From positions 27,668,556-27,732,555 of the forward strand of contig NC_067205.1 in the NCBI RefSeq assembly GCF_026262505.1: a DNA stretch of 64,000 nucleotides. The letters run 5' to 3'. The position numbers and the translations under genes were made by a program. Below the pieces are notes generated by a model, which did no database searches, was not told the DNA's origin, and saw nothing but the letters and a program-made list of their open reading frames with translations. The stretch comes from Trichomonas vaginalis G3 (taxonomy: Eukaryota; Parabasalia; Trichomonadida; Trichomonadidae). Positions 31,298-41,417 of this stretch are shown here, piece after piece. How positions within the stretch are numbered: the first letter of the stretch is position 1; every line of letters starts with the position of its first letter.

Positions 31298-32308
31298 TTA
31301 CTTATCATCGCCATGATCTGATGCAGAAATCTTCTTATTCTTCTTAATCACAATAATAACGACGACAACAATAATTGCAATGACAAGAACAACTGCAATC
31401 ACAATGACTACAATTGCCCATACTGGGAATTTGCTCTTTGCTGTCTTCTTTGTATCTTCTTTAACTTGATCTGCTGTTTTGACAGCATCCTCACCAAGAA
31501 GGATTACTTCTAAATCTTCTTCGAAAAGCATTTTCTCTGTACCTTCTGGTGGTTCTCCTGTCTTCTCATACTCTAATTTAACTTCACCCTCTACGGATAA
31601 CTTTGCCTCTTCACCTTTTTCAAATTTTTCATTAATCTCCTTGAATGAATCCTTACTTACGTCTATCTCTGTGCTAAATTTTGTTGCATTGGATAATGTG
31701 TTATCTCCTGTATAAACATCCATATCGAATTTATCATTATCTGATGTAATAGTGATTTTCTTGATGGATGGATTAATGTTATTATAATTAAAAGAATCAA
31801 TGTTACTTATAAGTTTAAGCTTATCACCATTTTTCTTAATTTCGTAATTATGTTTTACCTTTTGAGAATATGATCCTGATGCCTTTGTTGAAAAATAGGA
31901 CAGCAATTTTGAATCTGAAATATAAACATTATTTTCCACTGATTCTTCACTATGACCAATTTCTGATGGATAAAATTCAACAATTTGAAGTTTGCATCCA
32001 CTTGAAGTGTCTAGACATTTAATTTTTGAATAGACCCTTGATGTTGATTTATTATATGAAACCGCAAGTGGTTTATTAACCGTGACAGGTTCACTGTATT
32101 TCTCAGTTTCAGGAGAATAGAACCTAGCCGCAACTTCATAATTTGTATTATTACTTGCTATAAAATAACCATCTTTTGTGCAAATTTCTTGATTTGGTTC
32201 CAGAATTATAAAATCACCTGTAATCATGGGGTATTCACAATCAGGAAAAGCTGATTCATCAGAACCTTCATGAGGTATTCTGCTTACTGCTAGCCTATGG
32301 CGGAACAT
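31298..32308 (-). CDS. Single-pass membrane protein, about 336 aa, host
   Basis: From ATG 32308 to the stop at 31298. Residues up to about 290 are hydrophilic, beta-prone and Ser/Thr/Asn-rich with many NxS/T sites. A single strong membrane segment follows (PVWAIVVIVIAVVLVIAIIV and beyond), then a basic stop-transfer KKNKK and a short acidic tail. This layout is common among trichomonad surface proteins. No family is recognised. The odd point is the start: from ATG 32308 there is no signal peptide. The frame stays open upstream through a hydrophobic stretch (FFLRLLHL) without another ATG, so the 5' end may be lost or mis-assembled. Confidence 0.65.
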   Translation of the reverse strand: MFRHRLAVSRIPHEGSDESAFPDCEYPMITGDFIILEPNQEICTKDGYFIASNNTNYEVAARFYSPETEKYSEPVTVNKPLAVSYNKSTSRVYSKIKCLDTSSGCKLQIVEFYPSEIGHSEESVENNVYISDSKLLSYFSTKASGSYSQKVKHNYEIKKNGDKLKLISNIDSFNYNNINPSIKKITITSDNDKFDMDVYTGDNTLSNATKFSTEIDVSKDSFKEINEKFEKGEEAKLSVEGEVKLEYEKTGEPPEGTEKMLFEEDLEVILLGEDAVKTADQVKEDTKKTAKSKFPVWAIVVIVIAVVLVIAIIVVVVIIVIKKNKKISASDHGDDK

Positions 32309-32481
32309 TGATGATAAATGAAGTAAACGCAAAAAAAACGTATTAATATATTCAAAATTTGTGAGTTTCGATATAGGATTAAACTTATTATCGGATGTTT
32401 AAAATTAGTAAATAAACATTAATCATAAACTGAGTTCAAAATTGAATTAAAGTCTTTTCAGGGGGGTTATACCGTGATATT

Positions 32482-34332
32482 AGCCTTGTACCGAAAAAGT
32501 GACGGGCAATGCCGTAAAATAATATTTTATTAAAAATTTTTGGTGGAGAATTGGAAAATTTTTGTTGGAAAATTGGAAAATTTTCCTAATCATTTGGACT
32601 ATAACCTGGCATATTAGGGAGTTTTGTCAACAACTCAGTGCTGGGATCAAGATAGTTTGTAATCCAAAAGTAGAAACGTTCCTTGGTGTCTTGTTCTGGC
32701 TTCCTGCAAAATCTGTGATTTGCAGGATTCTTCTTAATATTGTCAGAAATTGCGCAAATCATGTCCATTGTCGTCAATTCTTCACCATTGATGTTAAAAC
32801 GATTTCGATTACGGTAATTTCTTTTCTCTTGCAATTCTTTTTCTGCAGGAGTCAATTCACGAACATACTTATTATGTTTGAGAGCTTCTACAGAACAAGG
32901 GCAAAGACCGCAGGCGGCGGCAGCATTTTGAACCGTTCTTAATGATACTGATTCTTGCCATGCGCTAATAAATGAGTAGATAATGGCGTAGCGCATCATT
33001 GCAGCATTGCTGTTGAACTCTTGCTTCGGTGCCTTAATGTAATCTCTCAGATAATCCGTGAATTTGGACTTTAATCTTTTGGCAATGCCAACATCAAATA
33101 CTTGTAAAATGTGTGTTGTATGTGCGGGAAGAACAATTAATTTGATGTTGGCACTTGCCAAAAGGAACAATGCCAGAGGATTCTCGCGGCTGGAGTGTCC
33201 ATCACACACAATGAGAGCAGGCTTGTCACGTATATCTTCTGGCATTCTCTGGCGTTCAAAGTTAAGCCACTCGATGAAGAAAATGCAATACAATAAGAAT
33301 ACACTTCTGTTCACCCAGCCTTTTGGCGTAGAAGTAAACCAACAATGTCTTTCGCGCTGGAATACTTTCAGTTCTCTAGGTAGTTCTGCAATACATGGGA
33401 GAACAAAGAGAGGTGGGACAGATTTGCCTGTCATTGAGCATCCGCATAAAGCTGTAATGTGCGGAAAGTTTGGAATTCCTTTGGCGATCATATGCTCTAT
33501 CTCCTCAGGTAATGCAACTTTCTTCTTCTTAAATTTGTTTATGAATGTTTCATCGATACTAAAAATCAACTCCTCTGGAGTACTTTCGATTGTTTCACGA
33601 TGTTTATCGTAGAATTCTTCGATAATTCTTGGTTCACACGCCATGTATCTTGATTCTTCAATCTCTTGGCATGCCTTAAGCTTGCAATGCAATTGCTGTA
33701 AAATATGGTTAACATAAGGTCTCGATACATCATCACCACCAAGAGTATTGATAACTTCTTCTGCAAGAGTAGGACAATTAATCTCAAGAAGGAATCTGTA
33801 ACCATAATCTCTTCTGAGCTCTTTCAACTTGAACGCCTCGTCAATAATGTCAGCTGCTTCTAGAGCTTCACCTTTGTAAGCAGAATCTTCGATAATTTCT
33901 TTTAAAGTGAGCTGATCACGCTCGCATAGGTATGGATCTGCACCGCCATGATTCCCTTTTTCCCAGTATAGACCTAATGCAGCTCTTTTAAGTGCAGTAG
34001 CAATGAGATTGGATGTTAAAGTTCCGAGATCTGGGTATTCTTCCTCTCATGCAAGCTTAGTTTGACTATATGTCATACCTTCGGCGCGACAATTGATGAT
34101 AAACTTTTGTTGTCTACCAAGAAATTCGACTGTGAGAAATTCCATTTTTAATTTTAAACGAGCACTTGAGCCACGTTTTATCTGACTTCACCAGCCAAAA
34201 AGCCCCTGTACTAAGTGTCATGTTTTTGTTTATTTTAAAGTTTCTGCCATGTAATGGTTTACATTGCAAATTTTTGAATACTTTACATCACCATAAAATG
34301 GCAGTACAAGGCTAGTTTATCGGTACAAGGCT
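32482..34332 (-). mobile_element. Pogo/Tigger-like DNA transposon, decayed
   Basis: A DDE_1-type transposase gene is bracketed by a perfect 13-base inverted repeat AGCCTTGTACCGA (32482-32494 and, inverted, 34320-34332). A partial extra copy lies at about 34307-34317. No clear TA duplication is seen at the ends, so the exact boundaries are uncertain. Confidence 0.65.
32586..34145 (-). pseudogene. DDE_1 (pogo/Tigger-like) transposase, one early stop
   Basis: About 520 codons from ATG 34145. A TGA at 34047-34049 (codon 33) interrupts the frame, after which it is open for 487 codons. The N-terminal half holds a helix-turn-helix-rich DNA-binding region like CENP-B (about codons 1-170). The catalytic triad is visible as IFSIDETF (about 33547-33566), LIVCDGHSS (about 33194-33220) and QVFDVGIAKRL (about 33075-33105), giving a D, D, D pattern. 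Otherwise the protein looks complete, so translation could start downstream. The host read-outs are otherwise standard code, so TGA here is a true stop. Confidence 0.85.
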
Positions 34333-35793
34333 CTTGAAATGACTTTACATGATGCAGCATTCAAAAATTTCATACTCTCAATTGATGAGAGAGGTAGGGC
34401 AACGATAGAAAATTTTTGGAAAAAAGTTCGGAGATCTTAAACGTATCATATTCCCTGCATGGTTTGGTATCTTCCGCCATGCGTTGTGCCAAACATATTG
34501 ACACTTTCCAATAATTAATTTATGGTATAAGTCACAGAGTTAGATTATAAAAAGAAAGTAAATAATTGCAATTAGAAATCATATATGTCGGAAATCAAAT
34601 GTTGATGAGCAGAAACCTTTTACTCATCATAAAAGAGATAAATCACTAAAGATTTGTATACATTAAAATTTGATATTTGGTGCTCGAAAACTGTCTGATG
34701 GGACTCCTCCAAAATGAACCAATCTATCGCTGAGGACCAAATTAGATGATGTGGATGGTGTATTCTCTAATTCTAACTTAGGAAGAATGGGAACAAAACG
34801 AATGACGACAACAACATGTCAAACATAGATTAAATATCTATGAATCAATAAAGTATACGTGCATTGAAGGTGATAACAATCACTTGAGGCTTATAACTCT
34901 TTGACTAAATTATGCAATAATTAAATATAATCATTTTTATATTTTTATACTGATAGTAATTAATATACTATCCTGCTTAATAAATGGTATGATCAAATTT
35001 GTTTGAAAATTTAATTATGTATATGAAACTATGTCTTCTATATAAAAATCAAAATTTTCGGACGAACCTAGATTGAACCTTTATGAAAATCTATCATTTT
35101 TGTTAATTGAGTTAATATGAATCTTTTACATATGTATATATAGCATTGATAGCTTATATAATCATGGTTTATTCCATATTAACATATTTTTTCAGTTAAA
35201 TTTGTTAATAATATCATGTAACAAATTAATTCAAGATTAGAATGTCTACAAAATGCTAACAAATAAGAACAAAATACGATTTCTCGACTTAAATTTTAAT
35301 ATGGAGTAGTTTTTCGTTTAAATCTAATTAAAAATGAATAAAAACTTATCTTGTACTATTTTCATTCAAAGATTTTAATAATGTAAATCATGCATTTTCA
35401 TAATTCAGTACAGTTCTTTTTAGAATTAAAGTTGATGAGGATGATATTTGTGATTTAAAATAATTTGTTAATGTTCACCTTTTATTCATCACCTTGTGGT
35501 ATGCCCTAAAGCAATAGCATTATCAATTCTGCTGAATTGATCAACTCAAAATTCCAAAAAAAATTCAAAATTTCAAAAATGAAATTAAACAATTTAAATT
35601 TTCACATGAAAAAATCAATTTCGAAAAAAATTTGGAAAATCAAAGTATTTGATAATTAGTCAAATAATCAATTTACATCGTTTTTACTCATAAAAAACAA
35701 CTAATTTTTGATTTTGATATCATATTTGATAAATACTCATTCCAGAGTTGACGTAATGTATTAATTATTGTTAGAGATATTGCTTTAAAAAAA
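34333..35793. other. Long host intergenic stretch
   Basis: About 1.4 kb of AT-rich sequence with no reading frame above 60 codons that I can support and no clear repeat. It ends in an A-run at 35787-35793 next to the left end of element 2. Confidence 0.55.
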
Positions 35794-35840
35794 AGTAGTG
35801 GGGCTTCCAGGCACTTCGTGCCCTCTAGCCCCGAAGATGT
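35794..35840 (+). repeat. Left terminus of element 2 with nested hairpin
   Basis: Outer stem GGGGCT (35800-35805) pairs with AGCCCC (35827-35832). Inner stem GGCAC (35810-35814) pairs with GTGCC (35818-35822) around loop TTC. The mate of this terminus is not in the window. Confidence 0.6.
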
Positions 35841-35873
35841 TTAGTATAAATGAAGTTTTTATTCGGAAAATTG

Positions 35874-35973
35874 TTAGTCTTCTGGTGTGAATTCGGAGGA
35901 CTCTTCTTCTTCCTCCATTGCTTCTGGGAAGAAGCCTTCTTCTGGGTCGAAAACATTATATAATGTTTCACTT
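35874..35973 (-). pseudogene. Acidic C-terminal coding remnant
   Basis: Minus-strand trace VFDPEEGFFPEAMEEEEESS ending in a TAA at 35874-35876. It has no usable start. The NVFDP word also occurs in the penton-like proteins of this element. It is probably the tail of a lost gene. Confidence 0.4.
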
Positions 35974-36035
35974 TTCACAAATTATATATGTTTTCATGCT
36001 TTGTCACTTTTCTGTCACTTTTCAGGAAAAAACAT

Positions 36036-36053
36036 TTTTATTATTATATATAA
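36036..36053 (+). promoter_or_regulatory. Promoter-like motif of the methyltransferase gene
   Basis: TTTTTATTATTATATATA then AATG. It matches the start-adjacent AT-rich design of the rest of the element. Confidence 0.45.
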
Positions 36054-36872
36054 ATGAATTTTACAAAACCTCCGTTACCGTTCTTTGGAAATAAGAGTAA
36101 ATGTAAAGATATTATATTGAGAGAACTTAAGAAACTACCGAATGGTCTAACATTTGTAGATTTGTTCGGTGGAAGTTTCTATATATCCCATTTGTGCCAT
36201 ACAATATTCCCAGACTCAAAGATTATATGCAATGACTTCGACAACTATATGGACCGTCTCAAACATATACCAGACACAAACAATATATTGAAAGAGTTAA
36301 AAGAAAAGATACCTATAGGTAAGATGGAACGTATACCATTAGATAACAAAAATATTGTGAGAGAGGTTTTGAAAAAAGCAGAATATATAGACTGGGATAG
36401 TATATCTGCTAGACTATTATATAGTGGTGCTATAAGAGTTCATGACATTGAAACACTTATGTCAAAAGTTTTATATCTTAACTATACAAATGTTTTCAAA
36501 CAGAACATAGAAAAATATATTGAGGGTATAGAGTTTGTGAGATGTTATTGGACAGAGTTGTATGAAAAATATAAAGACAAGGAAAATGTTTTCTTTATAG
36601 TGGACCCGCCGTTCTTTAACACATGGGATTTTCAATACCAAGTAGACTGGACTTTGAGAGACTCTTTAGAAACTTTAGACGTTTTACATAACTGTCCATG
36701 CTTTTACTTTACATCCGATAAAAGTGGTTTGGAAACCGTTATGAGATGGTTAGAGGACATACATGACTATGAGTTTATATATGACAAGATAGAATATGAG
36801 AGAGGTCCTATAAACCGGAGAAAGTGTCATAACAAAGAAATTTTATTAGTAAGTAAATGTGGTTTGAAATAG
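36054..36872 (+). CDS. Dam-like N6-adenine DNA methyltransferase (D12 class), 272 aa
   Basis: Transfers a methyl group from S-adenosylmethionine to adenine in DNA. The N-terminal PPLPFFGNKSK matches the PF-x-GxK start of the D12 family. The cofactor motif is FVDLFGGS (residues 34-41) and the catalytic motif is DPPF (184-187, in FFIVDPPFF). The length of 272 residues is normal for Dam-type enzymes. Dam enzymes usually recognise GATC, but the target here cannot be read from the sequence. It is the first plus-strand gene of element 2, and its end overlaps the start of a small membrane protein. Trichomonads are known to carry N6-methyladenine in DNA. The gene looks whole. Confidence 0.86.
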   Translation: MNFTKPPLPFFGNKSKCKDIILRELKKLPNGLTFVDLFGGSFYISHLCHTIFPDSKIICNDFDNYMDRLKHIPDTNNILKELKEKIPIGKMERIPLDNKNIVREVLKKAEYIDWDSISARLLYSGAIRVHDIETLMSKVLYLNYTNVFKQNIEKYIEGIEFVRCYWTELYEKYKDKENVFFIVDPPFFNTWDFQYQVDWTLRDSLETLDVLHNCPCFYFTSDKSGLETVMRWLEDIHDYEFIYDKIEYERGPINRRKCHNKEILLVSKCGLK

Positions 36873-36988
36873 GACTACTTGTTTTAGGTTTTTTCCATTG
36901 TGTCATTTATTTCTTTGACGTGGCAGAAAGATATAGAGAATATGAAGATGAACCAATGCCTGCAAATGTTCAGTATATGTACTCGTAA
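36857..36988 (+). CDS. Small membrane protein, 43 aa
   Basis: ATG at 36857 lies inside the end of the methyltransferase gene (16-base overlap) in another frame. The peptide MWFEIGLLVLGFFHCVIYFF forms one membrane helix, followed by an acidic tail ending VQYMYS. It is compact and overlaps as in viral gene clusters. Its role is unknown. Confidence 0.5.
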   Translation: MWFEIGLLVLGFFHCVIYFFDVAERYREYEDEPMPANVQYMYS

Positions 36989-37011
36989 GAGATATTTTTA
37001 TCTAATATTAA

Positions 37012-37374
37012 ATGGACGCACAGAACTTAGCGAATGCACAGCAACCTGGACAACCAAACCCAGAGAATATTCCAAATGAAGTTAGAATACAAACTGCAAT
37101 GGCAAACTATGGTCAAGTGCCAACAGATGTACAAATGCAAACTGCCATGTCAAATGACGCTGCGTTAGGTTTGCCACCATGGTATGCAAATATGAGATGG
37201 AAAGAGTTTTATACAAACCCTGAAGTGGGATATAAACAACTTTATGCAGATGACGCGAACACAGGAGTTGACCCAGAATATGTTTTCTACCAGAGGAGAA
37301 ACAGAATGTATGAGCTCCAGTTAAAGAATGCTATGGAACTCAACAGGAAACGTAAGAGACTAGGCGGACATTAG
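37012..37374 (+). CDS. Element 2 protein, 120 aa, unknown
   Basis: Gln/Asn/Pro-rich N-terminus with a repeated phrase (EVRIQTAMANYGQVPTDVQ, MQTAMSN), then an aromatic region (LPPWYANMRWKEFY) and a basic C-terminus (NRKRKRLGGH). Directly preceded by an AT-rich start motif (TTTTTATCTAATATTAAATG). It could be a virion DNA-associated protein; no family is recognised. Confidence 0.55.
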   Translation: MDAQNLANAQQPGQPNPENIPNEVRIQTAMANYGQVPTDVQMQTAMSNDAALGLPPWYANMRWKEFYTNPEVGYKQLYADDANTGVDPEYVFYQRRNRMYELQLKNAMELNRKRKRLGGH

Positions 37375-37392
37375 ATTTTTACATATAGTAAA

Positions 37393-37635
37393 ATGGGTTT
37401 CTTCAGTAGTATTGGAAACTTCTTCAGAAGAGTTGGAAGAGGTATATGGAATGGAATAAAAACCGTAGGAAGAGGAATTTGGAACGGTGTCAAAAATATT
37501 GGTAAAAGGGTAGGTCAGTTTGTTGGTATTATACCTAAAGACCCTGAACCAGAAGAGCAAGCTCCTGTTATACAACAGCCTGAACCTGCATCACAGTCTA
37601 GTTGGCAACCAAATCCAACACCTCAACCGTATTAA
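37393..37635 (+). CDS. Small amphipathic protein, 80 aa
   Basis: MGFFSSIGNFFRRVGRGIWN begins two imperfect repeats of a basic amphipathic helix (GRGIWNGIKTV, GRGIWNGVKNI), followed by a Pro/Gln/Glu-rich tail. Its shape matches the MAAGFFKKLW proteins of element 1. A membrane-active minor virion protein is likely by analogy. Confidence 0.58.
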   Translation: MGFFSSIGNFFRRVGRGIWNGIKTVGRGIWNGVKNIGKRVGQFVGIIPKDPEPEEQAPVIQQPEPASQSSWQPNPTPQPY

Positions 37636-37639
37636 AAAA

Positions 37640-38489
37640 TTATATTTTTACCGTTCGATAGTAGTTGTATATGAAACTAAGTTCTAAGTAAAACGCATGG
37701 TATAATGGAATTATTCTTTTTCTTCCATCTGTAGTAAACCATACTTGAAAGTCTGAAATACTTCCACTTGGTGGTTCGTATAACTTTGTAGGTTTTTCGT
37801 AAAAGTCATTTGCCAAAGCATAAGAAAGAGTTTTGAGCGCCAGAAAATGAAGCATGAACAATAATAGCAGCTGGGTCGAAAACATTTTCATATGTTCCAT
37901 TAGGGTTTTCGACTTCATAAAAGTCTGGGTGTACTGGATATGCTGCAGGCTGATTTAACATCCTCATAAATCTATACCATGCCAAGTTGTTATATTTTGT
38001 AGAAATATAAAACGTTTTCTCCAAGGTTTCTATTCTATTGATTTTAACAGTTGCATTTTTCCTGTCATAAATAATATCGAGATGGTATTCTCCTTCGTCA
38101 ATGTTATACTGTTTTGCATATTCGATATAGATATCGTTTATTTTTTCTTGAAAAGCTTGAAGAGTTGTTTCTAAGTTTACAAGCAAACTAACTTGTAAAA
38201 GTTTTCCCTGTTCAAATTTCTCATACATACGTTTTTCTTTGTTATAGTATCGAACTTCAAAACCGACCGTAAATGGGAAACCATGTATGGCTTCTGAAAT
38301 GAACTTCATTCTACGAAAGCCAATAGCTTTTGTGACAGATGGGTCTCTTAGCCATCTTAATGGGTAGTCAAAACGATAGCCTTCATGCTTTACGGTCTCT
38401 GTCTCAAACTTTTGACCGACATTAGTAAAAAGTTCATCTAATGGTTTAGTTGTAGCAACTCTTGAATTTTCTTTTTCTATTGGAAGCAT
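37640..38489 (-). pseudogene. Penton-like jelly-roll protein, minus-strand copy, broken
   Basis: Paralogue of the whole gene at 42435-43295. Shared landmarks are TKPLDELFTN near the start, YRFDYPLRWL, KAIGFRRMKF, YENVFDPAAIIVHASFS, and the end DFQVWFTTDG then FYLELSFIYNYY. About one break. It diverges from the fibre gene with only 18 bases between start codons. Confidence 0.68.
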
Positions 38490-38507
38490 ATTTTATCTAG
38501 AATAAAA
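38490..38507. promoter_or_regulatory. 18-bp divergent promoter region
   Basis: The only DNA between the start codons of the minus-strand penton-like gene and the plus-strand fibre gene. It is nearly palindromic (ATTTTATCTAGAATAAAA), so one short element appears to serve both directions. Confidence 0.55.
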
Positions 38508-39852
38508 ATGTCGAAAAATATTGCTTCCATGAGAGAAATACAACACAACCGACAACTCATTATGCAAGCTCTAAATAAGAACACAACAAACTTTTCAAAC
38601 TATTCTAAGATATCTGAGTCATTGAAAGAAGGAAACTTAAAACTGACATTAAACCCTTTAACAGATGAGTTTCTATTTCAAGACAAGAAGAACAATACTG
38701 TCTGTATAAATCCAACAAAAGGAACTTTAAACGAGAAACCTATAAATGAACTTCTTTTGAAAGCAGATGTTGACAACAAAGCTGACAAAGAATATGTAGA
38801 CGATGCAATAGCAAAAGAAGAAGAAAGAGCTAACAATGCTTATGCAACAAAAGAACATACTCATCCTGAACTAGCAGACAAAACATATGTTGACAATAAA
38901 ATGTCAAGTGAAGTGACAAGAGCTGAAAACGAATATTCTAAAAAGACTCATATACATTCTATATCTGAAATAACAGACTTAAACGTTAGCCTTGAAAAGA
39001 AAGCGGATAAGGAATATGTGGATGAAAAAGATAATGAAATTATAGAAAGGGCTGAATGGTATCATGAATGGACATCGAAGATTTTAAAAACTAAAGCTGA
39101 TACAGGATGGGTTTCAGGATGTTAGACCTTAAAGCAGATAAAACTTATGTTAACGATGAGTTAGAGAAGAAAGCAAATAAGACTCATACACATACAAGTT
39201 TTACAACTTTTACAGCAGACGACATAATATTGAACTTTGACCTTGGTTCAAGTGCACCATTAGAAAATCCGAGTACAAGCGTAAAAGATACACTAAACAG
39301 TTTAGATAACAGTTGCAGGAACATTGAAAGTCATGCCAGAAACTTTGAAGCACATGAACTACCCGCAATGTTAGATAAGAAAGCAGACAAAACAGAGCTT
39401 CAAACATTAAAGACAGAAATACTTCAAACATTATATCCTATAGGCTCTATTTATACGTCAATGAACTCTACCAGACCAGAAGTAGTACTTGGTTTTGGAA
39501 CTTGGACTCAAATAGTCGACAGGTTTTGTATTGTGCAAACTCTTCAAAGGAAACAGGTGGAAGTAAAACGATTTCAGGTGAAATTTACCTGCACACAGTC
39601 ACTACATAGATTTAAGTACATCTCAAGCAGGTTGGCATAAGCATAGATATTGGGATTGGTCAGCAATGACAAAAGGTAAAGGATATGATGTTAAAGACAA
39701 CGTTAAGTTTGCTATAAATTGTTACTGGAGTAACACTGAGGGAGGAGGAAACCATACACATCGCGTTTCAGGATATACGCAAACAACGGGACAAAGTAAA
39801 GAATACATGCCAACCTTACATGACAGTTTACGCATGGTATAGAAATGCTTAG
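38508..39852 (+). pseudogene. Fibre-like protein with KADKEYV repeats, broken
   Basis: Related to the whole fibre gene of element 1. It has repeats of the KADKEYVD and KTHIHS type, the shared EWYHEWTSKILKTKADTGW block (about 39050-39110), YPIGSIYTSMNSTRP and W-TQIVDRF (about 39435-39530), and a truncated His-rich tip trace ending at TAG 39850-39852. It looks broken in about three places. Its stop overlaps the stop of the convergent integrase gene. Confidence 0.72.
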
Positions 39853-40809
39853 TCGTCATTTTCAACTTCTTTAGCATATTCGTCAGGAGTTGTCTTATAT
39901 TTGTTAGGAACTGTCTTTGAAAGTATACCACCTTGAACTTTGACAAGTTTGAAACGAGGTCTGACAATAGTAGTTTTATCTTCTGCTTGCAGTCTGTACA
40001 TTTTGCCATGTTTGCCTAAAACTTCATAATATTCTCTTGTATACTTTCTTCTATTTTTACGAACACGAATGTGAGTACCTGTCGGGTTCCCATTGTTGTC
40101 ATAGTCAATAGTATTTTCATATGGGTCGCGTTTAGGTATTTCTATTTTTACTTTGTCACCTTTCTGAAGTTTGAAGCCCGGCATTCTTTCTTGTTTGTCT
40201 CTTTTGACTAAATTATTAAATATATAGTCTTTCTCTAAGTCAGGGTTGTTTTTCATTTCTTCGGGGGAGTGGTTTCCCAAAACCTTTTTGTTTACGGCTA
40301 TTGTAAATATTTAAAACTTGTCTCATCTTTGCCATGGAGAAGTGTCTATATTTGTCGTCATATGACATTTCATTTGCTTCACCACCTTGTGGTTGGTTTA
40401 AGTCTCTTAACATTTTTATACAACCGTCAATGACACCAAGAGCAGAATGGTTTTGGTCGACAATGAAATATTGGTTTACATTTTTTGAACGCAGATAGTT
40501 TTTTACATCATCTGATTTGAAAGAACTTTCACAGTCAGATGTCAGTTTTGTTGGATGGTATTTGTCAACGAATATTGTCAAAGCAGTTTTCACATCTAAA
40601 ATATTTTTGGACCATAATGGTATGGCTTCACAGTATCTTGTGTTTTGACCGACAAATATTAGCCAGTATGGTGGTCCATCTGTTCTAACTCTCGGAATGT
40701 TTTTCCAAGATATCCATAAACCAAGCATTTGGTGTTGAACTAAAGATTTTTACATGAGTGCTTTCTTTGTCGCTTTAGAAACATAGGGGTCCTTGTTTGG
40801 ATTCGTCAT
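39849..40809 (-). pseudogene. Integrase of element 2 (RVE type), broken
   Basis: Core landmarks are PYWLIFVGQNTRYCEAIPLW, KLTSDCESSF (second acid), and HSALGVIDGCIKMLRDL (third acid as aspartate, as in element 1). The C-terminal module KLQKGDKVKIEIPK then RKYTREYYEVLGKHGKMY resembles an SH3-like or chromo-like DNA/chromatin-binding domain. About two breaks. The start region is at 40809, 15 bases from a divergent gene. Confidence 0.75.
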
Positions 40810-40824
40810 TTTATCCTATAAGAA
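40810..40824. promoter_or_regulatory. 15-bp divergent promoter region
   Basis: TTTATCCTATAAGAA is all that separates the start codons of the minus-strand integrase and the plus-strand 133-aa gene. Confidence 0.55.
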
Positions 40825-41226
40825 ATGGGTTTATTTGGCGCATTAGCAGGAGTTGCATCCAGATTTTTGCCCGCAGTGGGAACAATAGCCAGAGGTGTAT
40901 TTGGAGTTGGAAGGAAGATTTTGAGTACATTAGGTATACTTAAAGAGAAAGCACAACCTATTATACAAACTGTACAGAAAGGTTGGGATGTAGCACGAGA
41001 TGCAACAAATCTTATTCCAAATCCTGAAACAAGAGGAAAAGTTCAAGGATGGATGGACAATGTAGGAAGACAAGCAGGAAACTATTATAACAAAGCAAAT
41101 GACTACTATAACCAAGCAGGACACTATATGGACCAAGGTGAAAGATTCTTTAACAGAGGATATAACCATGCACAACAATGGGTAAACAATAACCAACCTC
41201 AACCGCCTCAAACGTGGGGAATGTAA
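40825..41226 (+). CDS. Virion-like protein, 133 aa
   Basis: MGLFGALAGVASRFLPAVG gives a hydrophobic amphipathic N-terminus. A Gln/Asn/Tyr-rich region with repeats NYYNKANDYYNQAGHYMDQ follows, and the end is QPPQTWGM. It may be a membrane-interacting minor virion protein like the 80-aa protein at 37393. No family is recognised. Confidence 0.58.
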   Translation: MGLFGALAGVASRFLPAVGTIARGVFGVGRKILSTLGILKEKAQPIIQTVQKGWDVARDATNLIPNPETRGKVQGWMDNVGRQAGNYYNKANDYYNQAGHYMDQGERFFNRGYNHAQQWVNNNQPQPPQTWGM

Positions 41227-41227
41227 A

Positions 41228-41245
41228 GTTTTTTACTGAGATGAA
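41228..41245 (+). promoter_or_regulatory. Duplicated start-adjacent motif, copy 1
   Basis: TTTTTTACTGAGATGAA before ATG 41246, identical to the motif at 41401-41417 before ATG 41418. Duplication of the same leader before two genes supports a promoter role. Confidence 0.55.
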
Positions 41246-41398
41246 ATGAACAATACAGCATTGAGACAAATGGGTTCAAGATGGATTTGTCGGCTTCCAG
41301 CAGTTACACAACGTGTTTGTCAAGTTCTTCCTATACCTCAGGAAGTTTTAGACCGACTTAAAAAACCTAAACAACCAGTTGAAAACAAACCAAACTAA
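41246..41398 (+). CDS. Small protein, 50 aa, unknown
   Basis: Begins MNNTALRQMGSRWICRLPAV and ends with a Lys/Pro-rich tail. It starts at the second ATG after the duplicated leader, by analogy with the next gene. Basic, with no membrane segment. Confidence 0.48.
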   Translation: MNNTALRQMGSRWICRLPAVTQRVCQVLPIPQEVLDRLKKPKQPVENKPN

Positions 41399-41400
41399 AA

Positions 41401-41417
41401 TTTTTTACTGAGATGAA
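41401..41417 (+). promoter_or_regulatory. Duplicated start-adjacent motif, copy 2
   Basis: TTTTTTACTGAGATGAA followed directly by ATG 41418. See copy 1 at 41228. Confidence 0.55.

Noticed and set aside
32310-32332. Longer start for the membrane protein at 32332
   Set aside because: The codon there is TTG, not ATG. The first ATG in frame is at 32308.
33058-33612. Plus-strand 184-codon frame
   Set aside because: It is the antisense shadow of the conserved transposase frame, whose catalytic motifs are on the minus strand.
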